Assembly: GCF_008727875.1 (NCBI RefSeq)
Contig: NZ_VTWS01000004.1
Span: 558,001-622,000 of the forward strand
Length of the DNA stretch: 64,000 bases
Direction: 5' to 3'
Source: Larkinella humicola
GTDB lineage: Bacteria > Bacteroidota > Bacteroidia > Cytophagales > Spirosomataceae
A program made the translations under genes and the position numbers. Positions 44,048 through 51,783 of the stretch are shown in pieces. The notes beneath the pieces are model-generated. The model was not told where the DNA came from. It searched no databases and saw only the letters and a list, made by a program, of their open reading frames with translations. Numbering within the stretch: position 1 is the stretch's first letter; every line of letters starts with the position of its first letter.

Positions 44048-45121
44048 CTACACAAAGTGTATTCCATGATTCTTGGCATCGGCCACGAACTCTTTCACTT
44101 TTTGTTCTTCGTCTTTGGGGCAGATCATCAGAACACCGTCAAATTCGGCGACGATGTAGCCTTCTAAGCCACTGATAACGACCAGTTTGCCTTTGGGTGT
44201 TTTGATGATGCTGTTGTTGGTATTGTAGAGCATGTGGGTACCGTCCGTGACGTTTTCATTCTCGTCTTTTTCGGATACTTCATACAGCGACTTCCATGTT
44301 CCCAAATCCGACCAGCCAAAATCACTCAGCACGACATAAACGTTGCCGGCTTTTTCCATAATACCGTTGTCGATGGAGATGTTTTTGCATAGCGAATAGG
44401 CTTTGTTGATAAACGAATGCTCCTTTTCGGTGAAATACCACTCGTCGCCCTCGGCAAAAATCTCCGCCGTTTCGGGCATGTAGCTCTCGAAGGCTTTGCG
44501 AACGGCCTGTACGTTCCAGACAAAAATACCGGCATTCCAGACAAATTCTCCACTTTCCACAAACTGTTTGGCCAGCTCCAGGTGCGGTTTTTCGGTGAAC
44601 GTCTTCACCTTTTTACTGCCTTGATTGTCCGAGTCCGGGATATACTGGATGTAGCCATAACCGGTATCGGGGCGGCTGGGCTGGATGCCGAGCGTAACCA
44701 GAATATCCTGGGTGGCTGTGGCTGCCAGCGCAATCCGGATCGTGTCTCTGAACTCCTCTTCTTTCAAAATAATATGGTCGGCCGGCGCAACGACCATGTT
44801 GGCTTCGGGATCCTGCTGGGCAATTTTGTAGGCTGCGTAGGCAATGCAGGGAGCGGTATTCCGGCGGACGGGTTCACACAGAATCTGATCGTCGCTGAGA
44901 TACGGGAGTTGTTCTTTCACCAGTTGCTGGTACTCGGCGCTGGTCACAATATAAATATGCTCTTTCGGGCAGATTCCCTCGAAGCGGTCGGCGGTTTGCT
45001 GAAGGAGCGACTTTCCGGTTCCAAGAACGTCGTGAAATTGCTTGGGGTTGTTGGTACGACTAAACGGCCAGAAGCGGGTTCCGACTCCGCCAGCCATGAT
45101 AACGACATAGGTATGGTTCAT
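44048..45121 (-). CDS. manC: mannose-1-phosphate guanylyltransferase
   Basis: The 357-residue enzyme makes GDP-mannose from mannose-1-phosphate and GTP. The nucleotidyltransferase signature IMAGGVGTRFWPFSRTNNPK is at the N-terminus, with the metal-binding MVVAPADHIILKE near residue 105, TFTEKPHLELAKQF near 165 and the FVWNAGIFVW motif near 195. The C-terminal beta-helix isomerase domain of bifunctional enzymes is absent, so it is monofunctional. GDP-mannose feeds fucose, mannan or lipopolysaccharide sugars. It starts at ATG 45119-45121 and is convergent with thiL. Confidence 0.92.
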   Translation of the reverse strand: MNHTYVVIMAGGVGTRFWPFSRTNNPKQFHDVLGTGKSLLQQTADRFEGICPKEHIYIVTSAEYQQLVKEQLPYLSDDQILCEPVRRNTAPCIAYAAYKIAQQDPEANMVVAPADHIILKEEEFRDTIRIALAATATQDILVTLGIQPSRPDTGYGYIQYIPDSDNQGSKKVKTFTEKPHLELAKQFVESGEFVWNAGIFVWNVQAVRKAFESYMPETAEIFAEGDEWYFTEKEHSFINKAYSLCKNISIDNGIMEKAGNVYVVLSDFGWSDLGTWKSLYEVSEKDENENVTDGTHMLYNTNNSIIKTPKGKLVVISGLEGYIVAEFDGVLMICPKDEEQKVKEFVADAKNHGIHFV

Positions 45122-45548
45122 AGTGAAGAATTCTGTGTATGGGATTAACCCTCTAAATTGAAGAAGGGGTTCCTAAACTACAAGGAATGCGTTAAAAAGT
45201 TAGTTAAGACGGGACTTTCTTATCGAAACACCAAATCGAATTATCGGACAAATGTACGCAATCGTAAAATTAATGCGGTCGGAGAGAGGTCATGATTTCG
45301 TTAAATGAACACTGCAGGGTGGGCAATGGATAAAAACCAGTGAAGAACGTATATGGATCAGCCCGGTATTCAGGGTCAATACGGCTTGCCTACATAAAAA
45401 CTTAATTTGTTAATCTATTGATATTCAATTGTTTGAATAATAATTTAACAATTTAATCACGGGTTTGTGCTAATTTTTGGCATTTATTGTAATTTTCTCC
45501 CGTTCCCCTTTCAGGAACGTATGAACCGTTGTTTAACTGGCCGTGATT
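45122..45548. other. 427-base intergenic region with AT-rich dyads
   Basis: No gene is seen. A perfect 7-bp-arm dyad TATTCAA-TTGT-TTGAATA spans 45422-45439, and outer arms TTGTTAA (45407-45413) and TTAACAA (45445-45451) surround it with almost the same centre. These are about 100-140 bases before the TonB receptor ATG and could be an operator. A smaller CGTTCC/GGAACG hairpin lies closer to the start. TAATTTTTG near 45470 is close to a -7 box. Confidence 0.45.
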
Positions 45549-48500
45549 ATGAAAAAAAGCAGTACTCAGCTTGCCTTTGCCGTTGTATTCCATTTCTTGG
45601 TTACCATAAGTTGTTTTGCACAAACAAAAATTTCAGGAACGGTAACTGAAAGCAACACCAAAATTCCCCTGATCGGGGTGAGTATCACCATAAAGGGAAC
45701 GGTGGCCGGTACTATTACCGATGCCAAAGGGCAATTTTCCTTAACGACCTCCGCTTCGGGCCCATTAACCGTGGTGGTTTCGTCGGTGGGTTTTCAAACC
45801 CGGGAAATTGCGGTTGGCAACCAGTCGGCATTGAAAATCGAGCTGAGCGAGCAGGTGATGCTGGGGCAGGAGGTGATTGTGTCGGCATCACGGGTGGAAG
45901 AAAGTGTGATGCAATCGCCGGTTTCGGTCGAGAAAATGGACATTCGGGCCATTCAGTCGGCACCAGCCGCCACCTTCTACGATGCCCTGCTTAACCTGAA
46001 AGGCGTCGACATGAGCACCCAGAGTTTGATGTTCCGGTCGGTGAACGTGCGGGGGTTTAGTGCCAATGGCAACACGCGGGTGGTACAGTTGGTCGACGGC
46101 ATGGACAACCAGGCGCCGGGGCTGAACTTTTCGGTCGGCAACATTGCTGGTATGTCAGAACTGGACGTCGAAAGCGTCGAACTGCTGCCCGGCGCGGCTT
46201 CGGCACTCTATGGTCCGAACGCGATCAACGGGTTGCTGCTGATGACGAGCAAAAATCCGTTTCAGTACCAGGGCTTGAGCGCGTATGCCAAAACCGGTAT
46301 TATGTCGGCCAGCAACCGCAGAACGGCCACCACGCCTTTTTACGATGCGGGCATTCGCTACGCCAAAGCATTCAACAACCGGCTGGCTTTCAAGCTCAGT
46401 GCTTCCTATATCAGCGCAACCGACTGGCAGGCTACCGACACCCGCGACCAGGGTTTTGCGAACGGTTTTACGCTGGGAAATGGCAACCGGCAGAACAATC
46501 CGGGATATGACGGCATTAACGTTTACGGTGACGCCAGTGCCAATCTGAACGCTTTTCAAAGCACAGTAGCGCAGCTTTTGCCGCTTCCCGTTGCCCAGAT
46601 CGCCCTGATTTCGCCGGACCTGGCCCGCATCATCGGCGGTGTCAACCAACTTTCGGCGGCCACAAAAATACCGGCTACGCAGATCGTCAACGATGTGCTG
46701 CTGCCCAACGTAACGGTTTCCCGAACGGGCTACCACGAAGGCGATCTGATCAATTACAAAGTCAGTAGTCTGAAGCTAAACGGCGCGCTCCATTACCGCA
46801 TCAACGACAATCTGGAGGCTATTTTGCAAGGCAACTGGGGAAGCGGTACAACCGCCTATACCGGTCAGGACCGCTATTATATTAAAGGTTTCAGCATTGG
46901 TCAGTATAAAGCCGAATTACGCGGGTCCAACTTTTTCATCCGGGGCTACACCACCCAGGAACGTTCCGGCGATTCGTTTGCCATCGGGATTTTGGGGCAG
47001 GGCATCAACGAAGCCTGGAAGCCCAGCCTGGACCAGAGCAATTTAGTGGGGTCGTGGTTCCCGCAGTATGCGTTTGCCTACGCCGGTGGCGCTTTGCAAA
47101 CCTTCAGCACGGCGCTCCAGCAGGCGCTGGCCACCAATCCGGCCACAGCCTATCAAACCGCGCTCAACGCCGTGAATGCGGTTTCCGGCACCTTGCACAC
47201 TACCGCCCGCACCACCGCCGATCAGGGGCGGTTTTTGCCGGGAACGGAACCATTCAACCAGGCTTTGACGACGGTGACGGGGCGGCCGCTGCCCGGTTCA
47301 TTGCCCAACCTCGGGGCGAAATTTATGGACAAAACGAACCTCTACCACGGGGAGTTTATGTACAACTTCACCAGGCTGATCGATCCGAAAACGGTCGAAA
47401 TTCTGGTGGGTGGAAATTACCGCCAGTACGCCCTGAATTCCAGCGGAACCATTTTCGCGCTCGATGAAAAGAACAATGAGTACCGGATCAATGAGTTTGG
47501 CGGGTATGCGCAGGCTTCCAAAACCGTGGCCGAAATCCTGAAGCTGACGGGTTCGGTGCGGTACGATAAAAACAGCAATTTTAAGGGGCAGTTTAGCCCC
47601 CGGTTGTCGGCGGTTTTGACCGTGGCCAAGTCTCACAACGTCCGGGCGTCGTTTCAGCGCGGTTTCCGGATTCCGACGGCACAGTCTCAGTACATCGACC
47701 TGAACACGCCTACCAGCCATTTAATTGGTGGGTTGAAGCAGTTCCGGGACAAGTACAATTTTGGAACCAATCCGGCGTATACGATTGAGTCGGTTCGGGC
47801 CTTTGGCGATGCGCTGCAAAAAGGAACGGCGTTGCCACAGGCGTCGCAATTGCTGCAACGCTACCAGGACGCCCAGTGGGACCCGGAGCGGGTGGAGACG
47901 TATGAAATCGGGTATAAGTCCCTTATCAAGAATAAGTTATTCATCGATGCCTATTATTATTACAACCGCTTCCTGAATTTTGAAGGGATTCAGGCTACCA
48001 TTCAGGGCACCCAACCGGCCACGGTCGACAACCCGGCTTCGCTGCTTCAGCTTCTGAGCAACACCACGCGAACGGTCTACGGTTTCTATGTCAATGCGCC
48101 CGTGCAGGTGAAAAACCAGGGCTGGGCTGTCAGTGCCGATTATTTGCTGCCCGGTAATTTCATCGTTGGGGGCAACGTGGCCTACAATGCACTCGTGGAT
48201 CGTGACAAACTGCCGACCGGTTTTGTAACCTTCTTTAATTCGCCCAAATACCGGTACAATCTGTCGGTTAGTAACCGTAATATTCGCAACAGCGGTTTTG
48301 GTTTTAACGTTGTTTTCCGGCACCAGGATTCGTTTCTGTGGGAATCGAGTTTTGCCAATCCTGAAGCGACACTGCTCCGGCAAACCGTTATTCCAGCCTT
48401 CGGTTCCCTCGACGCACAGGTGAGCAAACGCATTCCGGGAATCAAGTCGGTTTTGAAAGTGGGCGGTACGAATGTGCTGGGCAAATTGTATACCCAGGCG

Positions 48501-48569
48501 TGGGGTAATCCAGGCGTAGGCGGGATGTATTACGTTTCGCTGACGTTCGATGAGCTGATGAACCGGTAA
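45549..48569 (+). CDS. TonB-dependent receptor with carboxypeptidase-like regulatory domain
   Basis: The ATG at 45549 gives 1006 residues; a GTG two codons upstream is less likely. A signal peptide ends at CFAQ (about 24). Residues 27-110 form a carboxypeptidase-like (CarboxypepD_reg) beta domain: ISGTVTESNTKIPLIGVSIT and GTITDAKGQFSLTTS. Residues 115-230 are the plug, with VNVRGFSANGNTRVVQLVDG and ALYGPNAINGLLLMTSK. The rest is the 22-strand barrel, ending in AWGNPGVGGMYYVSLTFDEL. No SusD partner is nearby, so it is not a classic glycan SusCD pair; it may import iron chelates, cobalamin or another nutrient. A bidirectional terminator follows it. Confidence 0.9.
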   Translation: MKKSSTQLAFAVVFHFLVTISCFAQTKISGTVTESNTKIPLIGVSITIKGTVAGTITDAKGQFSLTTSASGPLTVVVSSVGFQTREIAVGNQSALKIELSEQVMLGQEVIVSASRVEESVMQSPVSVEKMDIRAIQSAPAATFYDALLNLKGVDMSTQSLMFRSVNVRGFSANGNTRVVQLVDGMDNQAPGLNFSVGNIAGMSELDVESVELLPGAASALYGPNAINGLLLMTSKNPFQYQGLSAYAKTGIMSASNRRTATTPFYDAGIRYAKAFNNRLAFKLSASYISATDWQATDTRDQGFANGFTLGNGNRQNNPGYDGINVYGDASANLNAFQSTVAQLLPLPVAQIALISPDLARIIGGVNQLSAATKIPATQIVNDVLLPNVTVSRTGYHEGDLINYKVSSLKLNGALHYRINDNLEAILQGNWGSGTTAYTGQDRYYIKGFSIGQYKAELRGSNFFIRGYTTQERSGDSFAIGILGQGINEAWKPSLDQSNLVGSWFPQYAFAYAGGALQTFSTALQQALATNPATAYQTALNAVNAVSGTLHTTARTTADQGRFLPGTEPFNQALTTVTGRPLPGSLPNLGAKFMDKTNLYHGEFMYNFTRLIDPKTVEILVGGNYRQYALNSSGTIFALDEKNNEYRINEFGGYAQASKTVAEILKLTGSVRYDKNSNFKGQFSPRLSAVLTVAKSHNVRASFQRGFRIPTAQSQYIDLNTPTSHLIGGLKQFRDKYNFGTNPAYTIESVRAFGDALQKGTALPQASQLLQRYQDAQWDPERVETYEIGYKSLIKNKLFIDAYYYYNRFLNFEGIQATIQGTQPATVDNPASLLQLLSNTTRTVYGFYVNAPVQVKNQGWAVSADYLLPGNFIVGGNVAYNALVDRDKLPTGFVTFFNSPKYRYNLSVSNRNIRNSGFGFNVVFRHQDSFLWESSFANPEATLLRQTVIPAFGSLDAQVSKRIPGIKSVLKVGGTNVLGKLYTQAWGNPGVGGMYYVSLTFDELMNR

Positions 48570-48576
48570 AAGTCCG

Positions 48577-48603
48577 GCAGACGGCCCTGTTAGGGCTGTC
48601 TGC
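48577..48603. terminator. bidirectional terminator between the receptor and carH
   Basis: An 11-bp stem (GCAGACGGCCC at 48577-48587, GGGCTGTCTGC at 48593-48603, one G-U pair) with a five-base loop has TTTT on the plus side and AAAA upstream. It lies 7 bases after the receptor stop and 3 bases before the carH stop. Confidence 0.75.
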
Positions 48604-48606
48604 TTT

Positions 48607-49485
48607 TCAGGTGCTGGCGATCCGAATCAAATCCTCCGCGTTGTTGACGATCGTGGTGTTGGGTGGGGTGCGAATATCCTGGCCAACCACCTGATATCCC
48701 GTAAAAAGCAGGTGAGCCTCCGGGAAGGCGCGGGCTAATTTATCGACATACGGCTGTACCTCATGGTTGCTGGGCGACGACGTAATGGACGCGAAGATAC
48801 AGTCCGGTTTATGCAATTTGTAGGCAAATTCCAATTCCTTAAACGGCAGACTCTGGCCCAGGTAAATCACTTTGTTGTTCCGCGCCCGGATTACATAATT
48901 GGCAAACAGCAACCCGATTTCGTGCAACTCGCCTTCCGGTAAAAAAAGCAGGTATTTTTTAGACAAGGGGTGTTGTTTGTTCACCTGACCGTCGATGGCA
49001 ACGATGATTTTCTGGCGAATCAGATTCGACATGAAATGCTCCTGCGCCGGGCCAATGGAACCCGTTACCCAGAGCGTACCAATCCGGCTGAGGAAAGGGT
49101 AGATGATGTGGATCATCGTGTTTTCGAAGCCAAACTGGAGAATGTTGGTACTGATTATTTTGTCAAAACGCTCCTCATCCAGATCGATCATCGAAATGGT
49201 CAGAGCGTGAATCTGATCCGGGTAATTGAGCTTTCGATCCGAAATGGTCATGACCTCGCTGGTCATTTCGCTCAGCGACATTTTAGAAATCTCGGAGATT
49301 TTAAAACCGTGGTCTTTCAGGAGCGAAATATTGAGAACCAGTTTCAAATCGAGGTCATCGTAGGTGCGGATGTTGGTGTCCGTCCGCTTGGGAGAAATAA
49401 TATTATAGCGTTGTTCCCAGATCCGAAGCGTGTGGGCTTTGATTCCGGACAACTGCTCCAGATCTTTGATCGAGTAACTACTCAT
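48607..49485 (-). CDS. carH: CarH-like B12-dependent photoreceptor repressor (MerR family)
   Basis: The 292-residue protein has a MerR DNA-binding domain (about 1-70: IKDLEQLSGIKAHTLRIWEQ) followed by a four-helix cobalamin cap and a Rossmann-like B12 domain. W139 and E149-H150 in LWVTGSIGPAQEH form exactly the Wx9EH motif that defines adenosylcobalamin photoreceptors of the CarH type, where Trp covers the adenosyl group. The cobalamin lower ligand is the His in GELHEIG (His188; ExHxxG). In known CarH proteins light breaks the Co-C bond, the tetramer falls apart and repressed carotenoid genes are turned on. Next to it lies a carotenoid gene. ATG at 49483-49485; a TTGTACAA palindrome is 6 bases upstream. 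Confidence 0.9.
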   Translation of the reverse strand: MSSYSIKDLEQLSGIKAHTLRIWEQRYNIISPKRTDTNIRTYDDLDLKLVLNISLLKDHGFKISEISKMSLSEMTSEVMTISDRKLNYPDQIHALTISMIDLDEERFDKIISTNILQFGFENTMIHIIYPFLSRIGTLWVTGSIGPAQEHFMSNLIRQKIIVAIDGQVNKQHPLSKKYLLFLPEGELHEIGLLFANYVIRARNNKVIYLGQSLPFKELEFAYKLHKPDCIFASITSSPSNHEVQPYVDKLARAFPEAHLLFTGYQVVGQDIRTPPNTTIVNNAEDLIRIAST

Positions 49486-49490
49486 GGGAA

Positions 49491-49498
49491 TTGTACAA
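49491..49498. promoter_or_regulatory. TTGTACAA palindrome before carH
   Basis: A perfect 8-bp palindrome within AATTGTACAAATT lies 6-13 bases before the carH ATG. It contains both TTGTA and TACAA words that reappear in the dyad at 49618-49650 and could serve in carH autoregulation. Confidence 0.35.
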
Positions 49499-49617
49499 AT
49501 TATAGTTGACCTAAGCCATTTGATTTGAAAAACAAGCGACGTATAATCGTCATTATGTGCAATTCAATCAAATTAAACCCTAAAAAACCAGGGACAAGAT
49601 ACCAAAGATTGCTAATA

Positions 49618-49650
49618 TATTACAATGTCAAGGGCTTTAAAATTGTAATA
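49618..49650. promoter_or_regulatory. TATTACAAT-N15-ATTGTAATA dyad, candidate CarH operator
   Basis: Nine-base arms at 49618-49626 and 49642-49650 are perfect reverse complements. They sit 133-165 bases upstream of carH, between cruF and carH. The TACAA/TTGTA half-sites resemble MerR-family binding words; CarH binding is inferred. Confidence 0.4.
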
Positions 49651-49707
49651 ATCGGATATTGAATAAATGCCAATCAATCCTGTATAACTGCCTGGGACTA
49701 AAAATGT

Positions 49708-50355
49708 TTATGGTTTAGTCAGGAAGAATACCAGATTCATGGCGGCAAAAAACAGAAACTGGAGAATCAGTAACGGCAGCGCCAGGCGGTTTTGCTTGCG
49801 GAAAGGCAAACCGTACCAGATGCCGAGTATGATCAGCGACACGATCCACCAGCCCAGGTAATTTCGGATCGGGACATCGGCTTCGAACCAATTCCAGAAA
49901 TCGAGACGGATGGCAACCGGCTCAATCAGGAGGTCGAGCAATACCATCAGCGAGGCCGCCACCATCGTTTTTAGATACACCCGGAGCGGCAAGGCATCGC
50001 AAATGACCCCGCAGCAATAGGTCAGCATCAGCCAGTTAATGCCAATGACAACGGGAACCTCCCAGAGCTTCCAGCCGAGGGTTTCGCCGTAGACGTAATT
50101 GCCAAACACAAAACCGGTATGAACGCCCAGCACCTCAATCAGAAACCCCCATAAAATAGCCAGAATGCAGTAAAACCGGAAAGACGGTTTCCAGTCGGCA
50201 TGAAACGCCAGCAACAGCAGCAGAGAGCCCAGCAGGTTATACGGCACCAGGCTGCGGAAGAGCGGAGCCAGCGAGGGCGTTTGCAACCCGATGACGCCTG
50301 CGGTATAGGCCAGGATGAGGAGCGTCAGCACGGGGCGGTAAAATCGATCGGGCAT
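49708..50355 (-). CDS. cruF: CruF-like carotenoid biosynthesis membrane protein
   Basis: Starting at ATG 50353-50355 the product is 215 residues; an in-frame TTG nine codons upstream is unlikely. It is a polytopic membrane protein with about seven helices. The central FLIEVLGVHTGFVFGNYVYG and VPVVIGINWLMLTYC segments and DLLIEPVAIRLDFWNW match carotenoid biosynthesis proteins of the CruF type (carotenoid 1',2'-hydratase family). In Bacteroidota they help make hydroxylated carotenoids. It is transcribed in the same direction as carH, 222 bases upstream of it, in a region that holds a possible CarH operator. Confidence 0.85.
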   Translation of the reverse strand: MPDRFYRPVLTLLILAYTAGVIGLQTPSLAPLFRSLVPYNLLGSLLLLLAFHADWKPSFRFYCILAILWGFLIEVLGVHTGFVFGNYVYGETLGWKLWEVPVVIGINWLMLTYCCGVICDALPLRVYLKTMVAASLMVLLDLLIEPVAIRLDFWNWFEADVPIRNYLGWWIVSLIILGIWYGLPFRKQNRLALPLLILQFLFFAAMNLVFFLTKP

Positions 50356-50408
50356 GACGGAGTGGTTGGGTGAAAGGATCAAAAAACGAAGCGAAAAGAC
50401 GTAAAAAA

Positions 50409-50429
50409 GGCCCTGTCAAAAACAGGGCC
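50409..50429 (-). terminator. intrinsic terminator after tRNA-His
   Basis: An 8-bp stem (GGCCCTGT at 50409-50416, ACAGGGCC at 50422-50429) with a five-base loop is followed on the minus strand by six T residues (50408-50403). It lies 9 bases after the tRNA 3' end. Confidence 0.85.
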
Positions 50430-50437
50430 ATCGGGAG

Positions 50438-50512
50438 GGAGAAAGACGGGTCTCGAACCCGCGACCTCCAGAACCACAATCTGGCGCTCTAACCAACTGA
50501 GCTACATCCTCC
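50438..50512 (-). tRNA. tRNA-His (GTG anticodon)
   Basis: The minus strand folds into a full cloverleaf: D arm GTAGCTCAGTTGGTTAGAGC, anticodon stem CCAGA/TCTGG with loop TTGTGGT (anticodon GTG), and T arm GCGGGTTCGAGACCCGT. An extra 5' G pairs with the position-73 C, as is typical of tRNA-His. CCA is not encoded. Acceptor pairs hold except a T-T mismatch. It is followed by a terminator and preceded by a hairpin repeat. Confidence 0.95.
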
Positions 50513-50538
50513 GTATTATGACGCAAAAGTAATAAAAA

Positions 50539-50600
50539 ATGATGAATGATGAATGATGGCGATGAAATTTTATTCGGCCGTCTCATTCATCGTTCATCAT
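50539..50600. repeat. 17-bp inverted repeat (ATGATGAATGATGAATG hairpin family)
   Basis: Arms at 50539-50555 and 50584-50600 pair with one G-U position around a 28-base loop, followed by further ATGAT-like words. It lies between the SOD stop (50623) and the tRNA gene. Its arms match those of the hairpins at 8577-8673 and 43980-44033. Confidence 0.7.
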
Positions 50601-50622
50601 CCATCCTTCATCGTTGGGTTTC

Positions 50623-51231
50623 TTAAACCGCTTTCGTATACCGGTCGTCGGCACCTTTCCAGTCGACAAGGTTCCACCAGGCGGCAATGTAGTCGGGGCG
50701 TTTGTTCTGGTATTTCAGGTAATAGGCGTGTTCCCACACGTCCAGACCGAGGATGGGCGTGCCTTTTACATCGGCGATGTCCATCAGCGGGTTATCCTGA
50801 TTTGGCGTTGAGGTAACAGCGAGTTCACCGTCGGCCGTAACGATCAGCCACGCCCAGCCCGAACCGAAACGCGTGGTTGCAGCTTTGGTAAATTCTTCTT
50901 TGAACGCATCGAATGAACCGAATTTCTGCATAATGGCGTCGGCCAGTTTGCCGGTGGGTTCACCACCGCCGTCGGGCGACAGAATGCCCCAGAAAAACGT
51001 ATGATTCCAATGGCCTCCACCATTATTCCGAACTGCCACCGGATATTTGCTGATGTCGGCGACCAGCTCTTCGATCGACTTGCCTTCCAATTCGGTGCCT
51101 TTCACCGCATTGTTGAGGTTGGTCACATACGCATTGTGGTGCTTGCCGTGGTGAATTTCCATCGTCTGTTGGTCGATGTTGGGTTCCAGCGCATTGCTCG
51201 GATAAGGCAGGGGAGCTAATTCAAAAGCCAT
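50623..51231 (-). CDS. sodA: superoxide dismutase (Mn-type, Fe/Mn family)
   Basis: Starting at ATG 51229-51231 the product is 202 residues; an ATG nine codons upstream is possible, but [20 protein letters not shown] is the usual start. The metal ligands are His in [13 protein letters not shown], His in HWNHTFFW, Asp and His in [11 protein letters not shown]. The Gln in [11 protein letters not shown] sits where manganese-specific enzymes have it, and GGGHWNH has Gly at the position where iron enzymes have Gln, so Mn or a cambialistic enzyme is likely. It is cytoplasmic, with no signal peptide, and disproportionates superoxide. Confidence 0.95.
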   Translation of the reverse strand: MAFELAPLPYPSNALEPNIDQQTMEIHHGKHHNAYVTNLNNAVKGTELEGKSIEELVADISKYPVAVRNNGGGHWNHTFFWGILSPDGGGEPTGKLADAIMQKFGSFDAFKEEFTKAATTRFGSGWAWLIVTADGELAVTSTPNQDNPLMDIADVKGTPILGLDVWEHAYYLKYQNKRPDYIAAWWNLVDWKGADDRYTKAV

Positions 51232-51298
51232 ATTATGATTTGTTATAAGGTTAGACATACATGAAAGTTGTCAAACGCGATAACAGCGACTTTTTCAT

Positions 51299-51736
51299 TT
51301 ATGTTCGTAAGCCTCGAAAAAAGTTACTCAGCAAGTGCATACTTTCGTCGGCCAAAATGCCCGTTGTGAGCCGGGTTTTGGGATGAAGCAGCGACGGTTT
51401 TACATTGGAATACCCCCTTTTAGGATCGGGAGCGCCAATAACGATGCGCCCAATTTGCGCCCAGAACAACGCACCCGCACACATCGGACACGGTTCCAGA
51501 GTAACATACAAAATGCAATCGGTCAGGTATTTAGAACCCAGAAATTGTTCGGCCGACGTCAGGGCCAGCAGTTCGGCGTGGGCCGTTACGTCGGTCAGCC
51601 GTTCGGTCTGGTTATACCCTTTGGCAATAACCCGGTTTCGGCACACGACGACGGCCCCGACCGGAATCTCGCCTTCTTCAAACGCGTATTCCGCCTGTTG
51701 AAGGGCCATTCCCATAAAGTACTCGTCGTTGAACAT
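51299..51736 (-). CDS. tadA: tRNA-specific adenosine deaminase
   Basis: The 145-residue enzyme converts wobble adenosine to inosine in tRNA-Arg. The zinc site is visible: TAHAELLAL with the catalytic Glu and LEPCPMCAGAL with two Cys. The N-terminal MGMALQQAEYAFEEGEIPVG and the SNVKPSLLHPK segment fit TadA. It is one of the usual housekeeping genes and starts at ATG 51734-51736. It follows the long repeat gene by 47 bases, with a hairpin in the gap. Confidence 0.93.
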   Translation of the reverse strand: MFNDEYFMGMALQQAEYAFEEGEIPVGAVVVCRNRVIAKGYNQTERLTDVTAHAELLALTSAEQFLGSKYLTDCILYVTLEPCPMCAGALFWAQIGRIVIGAPDPKRGYSNVKPSLLHPKTRLTTGILADESMHLLSNFFRGLRT

Positions 51737-51751
51737 CCGCCGGAACGTTTC

Positions 51752-51779
51752 TGGTCAGACTACGGAGGTAGCCTGACCA
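51752..51779 (-). other. hairpin between the repeat protein gene and tadA
   Basis: An 11-pair stem with one A-C mismatch (arms 51752-51763 and 51768-51779, loop GGAG) follows the stop of the repeat gene by 4 bases and precedes the tadA ATG by 15. No T-run follows on the minus strand, so it is probably an mRNA structure and not a full terminator. Confidence 0.5.
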
Positions 51780-51783
51780 AAAG

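Noticed and set aside
45549-48569. SusC-like partner of a polysaccharide utilisation locus
   Set aside because: No SusD or glycoside hydrolase lies beside it, so a classic PUL is not supported.
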